From positions 56,649 through 120,648 of the forward strand of contig JADFUC010000581.1 in NCBI GenBank assembly GCA_019722365.1: a stretch of DNA of 64,000 nucleotides. The letters are read 5' to 3'. This DNA comes from Lithospermum erythrorhizon (lineage: Eukaryota > Streptophyta > Magnoliopsida > Boraginales > Boraginaceae). Below, in pieces: positions 37,252-48,468 of this stretch. Positions within the stretch are counted from its first letter, which is position 1; each line of letters starts with the position of its first letter. A program made the position numbers and the translations under genes. The notes under the pieces are model-generated. The model saw nothing but the letters and a program-made list of their open reading frames with translations. It made no database searches and was not told the origin of the DNA.

Positions 37252-37704
37252 ATCGGCATAATTTCGGTATTATCGTGAGAACCCGAATAGTAATTACAAT
37301 TATTATGATTAAATGTTCCATTTATGTAATCACATTCACTAAACTAGTAAATGAATTGTTACAACAATTTAGCCATGATGGACATAAATGGAAACCAATA
37401 ACTGTGATTTCCAACGAAACATGCATAAATTTGTCAGATAATGTACTTCAAAGGACTTACTAAAAATTGAGTACGAGGGTGAAAAATTAAATATTGCAAA
37501 AGTAGTGATAAGATTTCACATTCTATGAGGAAAGAATTAGGTTGGGAATCATGGCCCCAATCGAATGTCGGGACTCCTACATGCCAGATTAGTAAGTCTT
37601 TGTAAATATTTAAATTTTTCCTGCCGTTATTTTAAGTTGTCAGTTTTTTTTTGTGGTGTCGACAAGAGACGGAGTTACCTTTTTTCAATAAATAGGAATC
37701 ATTG
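37252..37704. other. Spacer before envelope-like ORF
   Basis: AT-rich with no recognised gene. It may be an internal, noncoding part of the Sirevirus-like element that follows. Confidence 0.3.
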
Positions 37705-37712
37705 TTCATTTC

Positions 37713-38946
37713 TTGACCCACACTAAAACTTCTTTTTTCCAAATGAAACAAAAGGAAAAGGATGTTGATTCATCTTCTAAAGGAAAGAAATCAAGCGGGA
37801 GTTTGATGTTTTTAGATTCTTTTTGCCAAGCATCCAAATCATTTTCAAAATGCATTTTGCCCACCTTTCTGTGTTTGGTGGGCGTTCTGTTGCATTTGAT
37901 TCCCTTCAACAATTTTCATTTTATTGTAAAATCAAAGTTCAAAATTGGTTCAAACTGCTTTGGCGGCAAGGGGCAGCGTTTATCACGACTTGGTCGAGTT
38001 GTTCTATCTGAGCTTCTGCTTTCTCGGTGGAAGAGGAGGTTGCAATTTCACTGTCAAAAGGCGGCTTTTCGGTATTACGTGTGCAGGGTTTCAACAAGCT
38101 CTTAGGAGTCTCATACAGTGGCATCAAGATTGGCCTGAAGAGAACCAAATTGCTCAGAATGCTAGTGTTTTCAGAGGACCAAATTGCTCTCAAATCAAAA
38201 GACCTCAGTACAGAACACAAATTCTTGCACTATATTATAGCTCGTGTCTTGTCCAATGCACAAGAAATTATGATAGGGTCACCCTAGTGGATCTCATGGT
38301 GATGTATTTTACTCTCAAAAGGAGAAAGAAAATTAATTTGAGGATGCCAGTTACGACACGGATAAAGCATACCACATGTCGGCCTCAGAAGTTTCTACCC
38401 TACGGAATCCTTATCACCAGGATATTTAAAAAGATGTCTATGGAATTTGAAGGGGAGGCTCTGCTTGAAAAGGATGTGGAGGATAAGTGCTTTGAAAAGG
38501 TACTTTATGGGATGGGACTGAAACTTGTTAATGGGGAATGGCAATGGACAGACAAGAGGTGTCAAAAGGAAACTCAAAAGAGAATGGCCCTAGGTGTAGA
38601 AGGGGTTGAAGAATAGCTTTATCTTCTTAAGAAAGAAGTATTCAAAATCTCCAAATGAGTTACTCGAATTGGAGAAAAACTGAAGGTTGATATGGGGTTG
38701 AATGCGAAGAAGAAGATGAAACTATCCGAGAGGACATTGAGAAGAGGATAGCCCAGTCTATTCACGACCTTAGATACATTAAGAAAATGAAGACAATGAC
38801 TCACGAAGATGTAATGACTCGAGAAGATGTAGTGTCTCTAGACAAGGATGATGACATCCTAGATGTTCCAGAGTCTAATAAAGAAGTGCCAAAGGATGAT
38901 GTTGAGTTAAGTAAAGGGCACTCAAAAGAACCTATGAGCAAGTAAA
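37713..38946 (+). pseudogene. Envelope-like / plant transposon protein ORF of a Sirevirus-like copia element
   Basis: The longest clean frame is 37,945-38,616 (223 residues). Its C-terminal half has the pattern of the putative plant transposon protein domain found in retroelement envelope-like and gag-associated proteins: VTLVDLMVMYFTLKRRKKIN, then KFLPYGILITRIFKKM and FEGEALLEKD. A lysine- and glutamate-rich tail with KDDDILDVPESNKEVPKDD continues in another frame to the stop at about 38,944, so at least one frame change lies near 38,617-38,760. An upstream lysine/serine-rich start (37,713-37,860) is offset again. In Sireviruses such an ORF follows pol; its function is not known. No pol is visible to the left. 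The C-terminal tail and the polypurine series support the placement. Confidence 0.6.
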
Positions 38947-39275
38947 GGTCAGCATCCAACTTTAGAACATAACGAGAAGATGACTCAAATGATGTTCACA
39001 GCTCGGAAAAGAAAAGGCTCGAGACTAAATCTCTGACGGATGCTCTGATGATCTCTTGGAAAGGTTGCATGAGCAGACTACGCCGGGCATTTCTTACTCA
39101 AAGGCCTGGGTATGCGTGTGAAGCATGGGGTGAAAGCCACCTAGAATGAACCACTTTCCCACACCAAACATGTTGCTTAGAGTGAAATGCCATGTTACTC
39201 TAAATCATATGGTTGTCTTGTTGATATACTTTATACTTTCACAGGAATTACTCTGTTTCCTTTTTGCTTAAGGAC

Positions 39276-39953
39276 AAAGGGGGAGAGTTAGTTATTTGTG
39301 TTTGTTATTTGTTGTTGGTTTACGGTATGTTAAACTGCTTAGGTTATGTTAGCTTCTTTGGTTTCTTTGGCACATTTCAAGTCTGAGGGGGTTTCGTTGA
39401 TATGGTAACCTGAGGTAGTATCTAATACTTCAGACTGATTATTGTTCATTGGGTAAGTGTGTGAATGCTTAAAGCATTCTCTTGATTCTCTTAAAGAATA
39501 TAGGCACTTGCGAGGAAAGGTATCCTTGGTGCACACATGTTTGATAATTATGTAGTTTGAGCTGTGTTGATTAGGTGAGTCTTGGTATTTTAGTTTAATT
39601 GATTTTCTGAGGGGAAGTTTGTGAGATAGGGTTTGCTATCTAAATGCAGCTGAGTGCTTTCGTATTGTACACCAAAGATGCTTGGCCCAGTTGGTGCATG
39701 ATTTGAGGGGGAACACTTTTGGTTTGAATGCAGCAAGTATGCAACAGGTAATGTGCATGAGTGCATTTGAATTCGTTTCGGTTAAAACCTATTATTGCTT
39801 TGTCTTGATCATTGGTGTTTGGAAGTAGCAAACCTGGTGCATGAATTGAGGGGGAGCTTAGGCTCACTCAAATGTAGTCTCACAAAGTGTGTTTGTGAAC
39901 TTCCTAGATGTACTAATGGTCGCTATCCCAGATGGTTTCCCATACGAAGGGAG
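39276..39953 (+). promoter_or_regulatory. Series of polypurine tracts before the 3' LTR
   Basis: Purine tracts AAAGGGGGAGAG (39,276), GAGGGGG (39,385), GAGGGGAAG (39,609), GAGGGGGAA (39,705), GAGGGGGAG (39,848) and GAAGGGAG (39,946). Several are preceded by GCATGAATT or GCATGATTT. The last directly precedes TGTTG. Several polypurine tracts before the 3' LTR are a known trait of Sireviruses; one primes plus-strand DNA synthesis. Confidence 0.6.
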
Positions 39954-40042
39954 TTTGTTGTATGTTTGTAGGCACAAACGTGAGAAAGGATCAAGACAAA
40001 GATCGGTGAGTTAATGCGAGGTATTAATTGAAGATTAAAATC

Positions 40043-40117
40043 GAGGAGTGTGATTGATATGTTAATTGAAGGATCAATCAAGGAGTGTGATTGATATGTT
40101 GATTGAGGGATCAATCA
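40043..40117 (+). repeat. 37-38 bp tandem repeat in LTR promoter region
   Basis: Two units of AGGAGTGTGATTGATATGTT followed by RATTGARGGATCAATCA, with three differences. Each unit contains inverted TTGAT/ATCAA words. They lie about 320-390 bases upstream of the TATA box, where transcription control repeats are common in copia LTRs. Confidence 0.7.
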
Positions 40118-40432
40118 AGGATGGTGTGATTAAGGCAATCGGCTTAATGAGGAAGATCTGACTCGGTTTAGCTGTTTGACCAAGTCAATGAAGGAGTTAA
40201 TGAGTGGATCATTAACTATGGAAAGCAGCATATGCAATCAGGGATTGCATGATTTGAGGAAGCAATCAATCCTGAGATTGATTGCTAGTAACATGAAAAG
40301 AAAGTTTTTCAGGAATTTAACTTAAGGTATCTCAACTAGCCGTTGAAGATTGAAGATTGCAATCAAGGATTGCGGGATTGATCAGGCGTGATCAATGGTG
40401 GCTACGTAACTAGCCGTTGGAGGATGCAGTAG

Positions 40433-40440
40433 TATAAATT
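40433..40440 (+). promoter_or_regulatory. LTR TATA box
   Basis: TATAAATT, followed about 35 bases on by the probable start of transcription in the R region. It is the only good TATA match in the LTR. Confidence 0.45.
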
Positions 40441-40755
40441 AGAGCTTTACTCTAGTTTATAGCATCGGTTGTTCTAGGAATTATATGTGTGTTTGAGTGA
40501 GAAAAAGAATTAGAGTGATTCTTGTTGAAGCAATATTGTAGTGAAGTCTAAGTAGTTTGCTTAGGTCTTTTCTGGTTGATTGCTTGTACTCATACTCAGG
40601 CTAGGCCTGCATATATAGTGGAACACGGTGGAGTCACGAAAGGTGACACACTAAGGCGAGGACATAAGCTTCGGCCTTTGTATAAAACTGCGTGTTTTTT
40701 TACTTTCTGTGTTGCTGTTACTTGAGTTAGCTTAGTGTGACTCATAATAGTAACA

Positions 40756-41640
40756 CTTGGAACATCATTGAAGATTCAAAGGAAGAAATGCACGAGGGGA
40801 CACACGAAGACCCATGTAGGCGTCAAACACATCAGGAAGGGCGTCGCTTTAAAATCCGACGAAGTTGTGGTGTCCTGCATCCAACAATTTGCAGGGAAAG
40901 CTACTTATTTGAAGCCACTCACCAACAAGTCAAGGAGAGGTCCAATTTGAATCACTACTCAAACACCAAATAGGCTCACCGGAACATCAAGGAAGGGAGG
41001 GCTACCCCAAAAGGCGATGAGGAAAGGTGGGGTGCCTTCAGCGCCCGAATCAAGCTACATGAAATACGCTCTTGAAGCCCTGACAAATCGAGTCGGAGCT
41101 AGGATCAATTTTGTTACAAAGCCCACTACTCTGACCCGACATCGAGGCACAAGGAAGGCATAAGGCCCCTGGCATTGAGCCAGGCCGAAGTTATCACAGT
41201 TCGTGAAGGATTCGGTACTACGTTGCCAAAGGCTCTGAACTAGTCCCACGACGGATGGAACAAGATGCTGAAGCATCCCGGGCGAGACTTACATATCAAA
41301 GTCATAACCACATATCGAGTCAAAAGAGGGGTCAAGCGTCTAGGCCCCAGCCGCATATCTATCAAGAGGGTAAAAGCGTCAATCGGCCCACATAGGCGGC
41401 CAAAGCGGAGGAGGGGTCAGAATCCCACCCGTTCAGCCAGCATCTCGAGGATCAAAGTCCAAGATAAGATCGAGTCCACACTGACCACAGCGGAACAAGG
41501 CTGCGGAAATGCTACGATTGGGACCATATCAGCGTCAAAAGACGAATCCACCGTCCCCGAGCCTTATCCAGGACACGTATCAACTCGGACCCAAAGTGAA
41601 GTCAACTTCGAGTCCATATCGAGTCAATCTATATTATGAC
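40756..41640. other. GC-richer repeat-like sequence
   Basis: Open frames at 40,737-40,973 and 41,265-41,639 give proteins rich in R, K, S and P with no recognised domain. The opposite strand is also open at 41,055-41,276. The composition resembles the start of the window (1-240). Probably leader or gag remnant of a retroelement. Confidence 0.3.
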
Positions 41641-42352
41641 GTCATCATACGTAGGAGACTAACTTCGTGATAGTTGAACCCCAATAAGTTTGATAAATCT
41701 CTTTATACCAGGAAGATTTTCCCAAAGGGGTTTTATTATTTTCGGTGCACATATAAATAATAAAATCTTTCCTCGTGATATAGATGGTATGTTAATTTTG
41801 AATAAAATTAAAATTAAAATTATAGAAAGTATGTGTTAATTGATGTTGTAACCTATGTTATTTGACTATTGAAATAATGTAAATTGGGCAAACGTACATC
41901 CGAAGATTAAACACAATTTTAATTTTGACCTTGTGTTGTATAGTCAAACATGGTCCTCTTGAATTTACGAAAATGATTACTACCTCTCTAGTAGTTCGAC
42001 AAAATCTTGCAACTCAGGAGACATGAAATAGACCGAACAAAGAAACTCATGAATAATGACTTTTTCCAATCACAAAAATTTAGAACAAGGGAATAGTGCA
42101 TCCAAATTTAAGGACATGGTATGAGTGTATGATTCTAAGCTATTTAAACGCGTTTTCAGAGGTTTGTAGGGATGTATTTCCTTCAAAATCAAGAACGGAA
42201 TAGTGTCCCCAAATTTAAGAACATGGCATGGCGTTTTTTTAGAGGTTCTTACAAGTGTCTCTCCCTCAAAATCTTTGGGTTCACAAGCAGGATTCCAACA
42301 TTTTATTATGACCAGACCAACCCTTTATGTTCTAATGAATGATGATGTAAGC
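41641..42352. other. AT-rich spacer with a direct repeat
   Basis: No gene. About 100-base imperfect direct repeat: GGAATAGTGCATCCAAATTT (42,089) and GGAATAGTGTCCCCAAATTT (42,197). Both are followed by ACATGG, AGAGGTT and CTTCAAAATC or CCTCAAAATC. A copia LTR begins at about 42,353. Confidence 0.5.
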
Positions 42353-43660
42353 GAGCTAATTGGTAAAACCGAACTATATAACAAAACTTACCCAAAATAA
42401 ACCACAATATGCATCACGAAAATTACAATGAGCAGATTACAAACGAAAACAAAAAACGAAATTCTGATAGAAATGATTCGAACAAAAGCGAAACGGATCA
42501 AGTCACGACCGGCAGCTTTCCTTAAAGCAGTCGACCTCTTCCCCAAGCGGTGCTTGCTTAGGGCGGCCAGGGAGGTGATCGTTCCCGGGATAAAATGACC
42601 TACCCGATGGGCTTCCACGGCGCAAGTGAATCGATTGGCCAATTTCCGCCTGCGAGGCTTACGTGTATCACCTTGAAAGCTCGCCGAAATGAGAGAATGG
42701 GTGCTCTCGGTTTCTTTGTGTAATTAATGTGCTTTTCGATTTCTTGTGTTGTAGGTGATGGATTGTTCGAGAGGAATTATAGAGGCGCGAACAAAAGCGT
42801 CCTCTCCGTTAAGGTGCGCTTTAAACAGATTAATGACCAAACAAAAAGCATTAATAGCTGCAGATTTAATTTGAATGCCAAATTAAATTCGATTTCAAGT
42901 TGAAATGTACCAAAACCGAACTAAAGGCCGGAAGCAAAAGTGGATTCGCCACGACCGCTTCCACTTTTCGGAGCTGCATTGGTGTCCTTAGAATTATGTA
43001 GCTTCACAATTTCGAGCTCATTTCCCCGGTTGCACCTAACGGTAGCGTAGAGAGTTTTGCATAAATTACTCAAATGCATTTACTAAGGCTACTAAGAGCC
43101 TTACTTATAAGCTTGTCACTCTCCCTTTCGTCGATGTGGTACAAGCGTGATTTTCCAAACTTTATGGTTTGATCCCGTCTTTCGCATGGCTCATTGACAC
43201 ACAAATGAAGCCCGATTTTGGGTTCTAGCGGCTCTAATATTCACTTTATCCAACGGATAATCACGAGGTATGTAAGATGATTAACAATTCATCGCATGTA
43301 GTGTTAGGAAGCGTAAAGAGTCTTAGGAAAGCATACTAATAGTTCGTTTCCGTTAAGATTCGTCTATTTTTTGCTTTTGTCATCTATTAGCTTGTCCTAT
43401 TTTGCAGTGTTATATGTATTTAGTAAACAAATCAACTATGTTTTTTATTAAACAAATCAACAACTATTATTAAATATATTATCTTAAAATTTTGAAAATG
43501 TCAAACTTAGACAATCTTTATGTATAAAGGGGAGTACTTTTATTTGAATAAATTTTAAATACACTACTCATAAATGATTAAATACACTCTCTAATATTCA
43601 CTTTATCAACATAAGCCCACATGGATAATTTGTATTCAAACAAAACAATAAAACTAATAT
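42353..43660 (-). repeat. Copia 3' LTR
   Basis: Matches 48,469-49,485 from GAGCTAATTGG to AAATGATTAWATACA, and continues about 70 bases further to the polypurine tract (GTGGGGGATA in reverse, 43,659-43,668). Contains ATTTCTTGTGTTGTAGG and GTATTTAGTAAACAAATCAACTATG as landmarks. Confidence 0.7.
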
Positions 43661-44235
43661 CCCCCACGGGATACAAATTTGAAAAGATTTTGACTCCTGT
43701 CGATTTGATAAGCGACAACGATCGATTCACAAAACAGGATAGGTAGGTGTGATGGCCTTGGAACCTTCCCTTGTGTACATATGTTTACATTCACCAGAGA
43801 CATAGTAGACGCGATGTCTTGGAACTAATCCGCTTTTGGTAGCAAATGATGACATCACTTAGCGCGAGATTTCGATCGACTAAATTATGATTCTCCGCTG
43901 TATGCCAAGTTGGCCCATGCACGGACTACCTGCGGTTATGCCGTCAAAATGCACCCTCCGAGCATTTCTCTTCTAAAAGCGGCCTGCTTTAGCTCACATA
44001 GGTGACTTTCCATATTCTTTGAGTAACCCTTTACTCCTTCCATATGTCATAAATTAAGCGTAGCTTAACGCACCACGCGGGTATCACTGTTTCTCATCTA
44101 GGAATGAGTGAGGAAAATCCCCAGGTGATCTACTAATACAATATGAGCCTATTGTCCCTTGGAACCTGAATCTTGGGATCTCAAGTCAACTAGGTAGGGT
44201 TGTCCTTCCATTCGTATTTTTTTTTTCTCAAAGGT

Positions 44236-45095
44236 TTTCAAAATCCATTCTTTGATGAATTCGCAACCAGCTCTTTTCTTAACCCTTTGGTCCAATAGGT
44301 CCAGCTATATTTATCCTTTGATCTTACATGATCAACGGTGATAACTTTGATTGAGAGTAATTGTCTAATGGTATTATGTATTTGGCAGATATTATGCCGA
44401 CTTACCATTATATAAGTGATTTGCGTGCCTCCCAATTGCAAACTCATTGTCACAATATATATGCAAATTGGAAGTATTTGGCTTTCCCACTCCGGTATAT
44501 CCTCTCAAGAAATTGCCTCAACCATTTGGCTTCTTTGCTTATGCAAGCTGATGAACTTCGAGACTATCGTGGATCATGATTAATGTACATTTTGAGGACT
44601 TCCATGACACGGAGTTGCACCGCCTAAAGTGAACACATATCCACACTAGTAGCCATTGAATCCACCGATGCTCGGAGATCAGATTTGCATCACGTGTACC
44701 CTCAAAAATCTGTGGGATGCTGGCGTATAGATGCGACCCGTAATTCAGTATGTCTCAGTACTTAAGTATTTTCATCATGGAAACTTGATAATTATTTACT
44801 CGGTTACTTTCGTATATCTCAATTTACTTCTTGAATAAGCTATATCCGGTCTCTTCCCACAACTCACTTCGAAACATGAGACTCCCGATAGCTTGAGAAT
44901 ACTCAAGTTGAGACACCTTTCCACTTTGTTAGGTAGGGTATCGATGTTAAATCCCACTTTGGAGTTGGACATTCTCCCAATCGTCTTGGAAAAATTTTCC
45001 AAGAATTTTATCGACATAGTGTGATTGGGATAACCTTTAGACGTTAGGGAGTTCATGTCTGGACTCCCAAAATTAGATACCTTGTCCATGTCATA
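44236..45095 (-). pseudogene. Copia RNase H / pol C-terminus, frameshifted
   Basis: CGKRPDIAYSRSKLRYT (about 44,810-44,860) is the connection motif RPDIAYAVS in altered form. HNTIRQLLSIKVITVDHVRS (about 44,310-44,370), followed by TKGLRKELVANSS, is the usual end of copia pol. Remaining parts are broken by indels. Confidence 0.7.
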
Positions 45096-45099
45096 CGTA

Positions 45100-45899
45100 T
45101 CCAAACTTGGAGTTCAACATATCTTTGGTGGATTGAATAAAATGCCAGTTGCTGCCACCCGATAAGCGTGTCGTCAGCCTGGCGAGAGAATTACATAATA
45201 CTCTCTAGTGGATTTTTACATAAACACGCTTGTCGCGCTCGTGATTTTAAATCCACTCGAAAGTAATGCCTTGTCAAACTTCTCATGCCATTGTTTAGGC
45301 GCTTGCTTTAACCCATACAAAGATTTGACAAGTCGACATACTTTCTCTTCTTTACCTGGAACTATAAAACCCTCAGGTTGTTCCATGTAAATTTCTTCAT
45401 CTAATTCTCCGTTTAAGAAAGCTGTTTTTACATCCATTTGATGTACATCTAAATTGCGCAGTGAGGCAATTGCTAGGATAATCCTAATGGATGTTATCCT
45501 TGTCACGGGAGAATAAGTATCAAAATAGTCTAGTCCTTCTTTTTGTCTATTCCCACAAATGACTAGTCTACTTTTGTACTTATCTATCGTCCCATCAGCT
45601 TTCATTTTCCTCTTAAAAATCCATTTGGATTTTAAAGCCTTACATCCTGGCGGAAGATCCACCAATTCCCAAGTGTGATTCTGTAGAATTGAATCAACTT
45701 CACTTCGTATAGCTTCCTTCCAAAGCGGACCATCAGTTGAACTGACAGCCTCTTGGTAAGTTCGAGGTTCACTCTCAAGCATATAAGACATCAAAATCAG
45801 AACCAAAAGACACCATTGCGTCCTTTTTACTACGTCGAGGTTCTTATTTCCCTCGGCTTCACTTGCTTTGACTATCCGTAGTCTCGATGTCGACAACAC
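45100..45899 (-). pseudogene. Copia reverse transcriptase
   Basis: The frame 45,216-45,899 (227 residues) carries the RVT_2 pattern: EPRTYQEAVSS, WKEAIRSEVDSI, NHTWELVDLP, KSKWIFKRKMKADGTIDKYK, RLV, DYFDTYSPVTR, HQMDVKTAFLNGELDEEIYM, QPEGF, LVKSLYGLKQAPKQWHEKFD. After the frame end, a DDTLIGGSNWHFI-like continuation (about 45,130-45,200) holds the catalytic DD. It copies element RNA into DNA inside cytoplasmic particles. The frame opens in linker sequence, and the catalytic DD is out of frame, so the domain is not intact. Confidence 0.85.
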
Positions 45900-45989
45900 C
45901 GAGGTTATTGTGTCCTTTTAGATGTCGAGAAGCACCCCGGCAGTTTCATCGGAAGACATGTTCGAAGAGCGTGAAGCATTCGAACTCTA

Positions 45990-47100
45990 ATATTAATGAT
46001 TCTTGTTCACTGCGTGAATTGTCACTCTTATGAACAAGAAACGATATGCATTACTATTTTGAGCATATCGATAAAAATTGCATCAACCGTTTAGGACTAA
46101 TAGTCACACTGTTTAGGAGGAGGTAACATGGTGCCGCCAAACACCCCCACACTTCGAAGATGTTTGTAGGTTGGTGCTTTCTACACGCTGAACAATTCAA
46201 ATGGGGTTTTATCCTCATATTTCACGGGAATTTTTGTTCGAGGTAGTTAGTATTTATCGATATCGACTTCCCAGCGTTCATGAGGTGGCTTTGAACTTAT
46301 CAACAAGGCATTCATCATCTCTTTCAATGATCGATTTTTCCTTTCGGCAATCCCATTCGATTGAGGAGAATATGGTGGGGTCACTTCGTGAACAATACCA
46401 TGCTCAGAACAAAATTGACCAAATGGTGAGACTTATCTTCGCCACTTTATCCTTTCCATTACTACTTTTATCTTTTCTCAAGTTGATTTTCAACTTCTTC
46501 TTTATAAATTGCAAATTGCTCGATTGCCTCATTTTTACTTTTCATCAAGTATACATAGCAAAATTTTGTACTATAAATACAAAGGTGATAAAGTACCATT
46601 TCCACACTTTGGATTGGGCGGGCTCATGTCATAAATCGCGTGAACAAGATCGAGGCTTATTGTTTCCGCGGTTGGAAATGTTGCTCTCGTCGTTTTCCTT
46701 CAACACACGTTTCACACTTGTAATTCTTGTCGATAAATTCATTAGGTATGTGATTGAACTTGATCGTTCTTGTGAAAAATTAGAGTTAGCGTGTCTTTAA
46801 CCTCTTTGTACCATAAATTAGAGTACTCACGAACATAGGCAATATTATTTTTATTCATCTTGTTTGTAACCATTACATTCATTTTGAAAAAGACCATTTA
46901 ACACTTGTAGCCTTTCCAACAAACATGTCCGACTTGGAAATACAACTTTATCAGGACTGATTACAAGTTTAAACCCATGTTTGCTAAGTAAAGAACCCGG
47001 ACACAAGGGTTTCTTCCCTAAGTTACGGGACATACTCAGGAGCATTCTTCAATGTGACTTCCTTCCCAGTCATTCTCGGCTTTCTGATTCCTTCTCCCTC
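45990..47100 (-). pseudogene. Copia integrase, frameshifted
   Basis: Clean stretch at about 46,310-46,440 in reverse: [20 protein letters not shown] followed by [18 protein letters not shown], the copia integrase core with the catalytic E in the NGIAERKN motif. Flanking parts are in other frames, with stops. The plus-strand 199-residue frame at 46,201-46,800 is its shadow. Confidence 0.7.
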
Positions 47101-47132
47101 AATGTTGGAGTTGCATTATTCGCCATGTACAT

Positions 47133-47318
47133 CTACCGCCCCTTCATGGCCCGGCAGAAAGTAGCAAAATGATCCTTGTCCGAACAAACATGCTTAGTAG
47201 AACCAATATTGATCCACCACTCTTGTGGGTTAGTTCCCACAAAATTCACCTCAGAAATCACAGCCGACAAGTTGATCTCATCTAATTCTTTGGTGACCAT
47301 ATTCGCCATCTTTTCCAT
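47133..47318 (-). pseudogene. Copia protease segment with altered active site
   Basis: The frame reads NLSAVISEVNFVGTNPQEWW, then INIGSTKHVCSDKDHF. The aspartic protease active site in this family is D-T/S-G-A/S; here the first residue is N. The VCSD motif that follows is typical. The frame ends soon after, in the linker to integrase. It would mature the polyprotein if intact. Confidence 0.65.
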
Positions 47319-47424
47319 TGTGTTACTTCTCTTGGCGGTTTACGCTCGAAGGGACTTATGACCACTTTGTTACAATTGCTTAACACACCCACGTCAAAAA
47401 AGCCTTGAAGGAATTCCCTTGAGA

Positions 47425-48160
47425 AGCGAACCACTTTTCTTGGAAACGCTATTTCCACTTAGGTGCAAAATCATTTCTTCTTAACACCCTTGAAAGACCT
47501 CGAAGAAGACCCAAATTCATGACATTCACCTTAGGCTTCCCAGCGGAGGAGTTGGGATACTTGATCATAATCCCAGCCTTTCTATTGCCTCTTCTATTCT
47601 CAAGCAGATAATTCTGACGTGTTGTATCCTTTCGCTTGTGCTTCGCTGTTCTTGAAGTCTATCCAAGATGGTGGCAATTTCTTAAATTACATGGCTTGAC
47701 CTTGACATTTAGATTTGAGGCCGTTCCATGACTTGGCTCGTGGAAGACAACCTCAAGTTCACCAAAGCCCGATCATCCGCAGATTTTCATCCACCGTTTT
47801 ATAGTCCAGTCTTCCACAATAAATTTCTTGGGAACCGCATCTTGAGTCTTATACTTGAACTGAAGTGCGTCCAGCTCTTATTTTGTAGTAGCGTATGTTT
47901 ATATCGCTTCCACAACCTGTCAAACAAATAAGTCAACAAATAATTGCGACTCAAATAATCGGAGTGTCTCGAGTCGACCCTTGATAAACTCCAAACACCA
48001 TCATCTTGAACCGTATGGGGTTCCTCAACCAGGAACTTAGTTACTTGAGAGTTGAGGAATTAAGCTGAGATAAGGAAAATCACTTGTTACCGCCGCCTTT
48101 TGAAGTCGGCCGGAAAACACAGAAGAGGCCGGTTGGTCATTTTTACGCATGGCCAGGAAC
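47425..48160 (-). pseudogene. Copia gag, frameshifted
   Basis: Read in reverse, about 48,150 gives MRKNDQPASSVFSGR, a gag-like start. At about 47,860 come LQFKYKTQDA and KKFIVEDWTI, and near 47,660 PSWIDFKNSEAQAK. These follow the pattern of the copia gag (UBN2) core. The zinc knuckle is not clearly readable. Several frame changes and stops. Confidence 0.6.
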
Positions 48161-48468
48161 AATTGGGAGGTTGAGGAGGTAAAGTGACGGTGGTTTCAAA
48201 GGGCTGGAGAATGCATTAGAGACAACGCGCCCGAGGCAACGCGTCGGAATAACGACCACACCGGAACATAGGGAGGAAGTGCGGCCCCGAGGGGCGAAGC
48301 AGAACATTCGACAATCAACACCATCCATTAACACCAGCCCATTTTAAGCACGGAACAATATTACCATCGATCGCATTGACCATCGAGTACTCAGCGATTT
48401 GGATTCCGTTCGCGAAAGTGTTGTGTGTAGCTCCGGTCGAATGCATTTTTAAGGCGCCCAGGAGCTAA

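Larger units (their letters stand above)
39956..40755 (+). repeat. Copia (Sirevirus-like) 3' LTR
   Basis: Runs from TGTTGTATG after a polypurine tract to GTAACA, giving TGTT/AACA ends and about 800 bases. It contains a TATA box (TATAAATT, 40,433), then an R/U5-like stretch ending GTGTTGCTGTTACTTGAG. The right end is less certain than the left. No second LTR copy lies within the window. Confidence 0.55.

Noticed and set aside
37705..38105. Overlapping frames of 130 and 62 codons before the envelope-like ORF
   Set aside because: They may contain the displaced N-terminus of that ORF but do not form a separate gene. They were merged with the pseudogene entry.
41055..41639. Host gene with an R/K/S/P-rich product
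   Set aside because: Both strands are open over parts of it, no domain is visible, and composition is like other retroelement leader sequence. Kept only as an unclassified region.
46201..46800. 199-codon open frame on the plus strand
   Set aside because: Antisense to copia integrase motifs on the minus strand ([15 protein letters not shown]), so it is a shadow.
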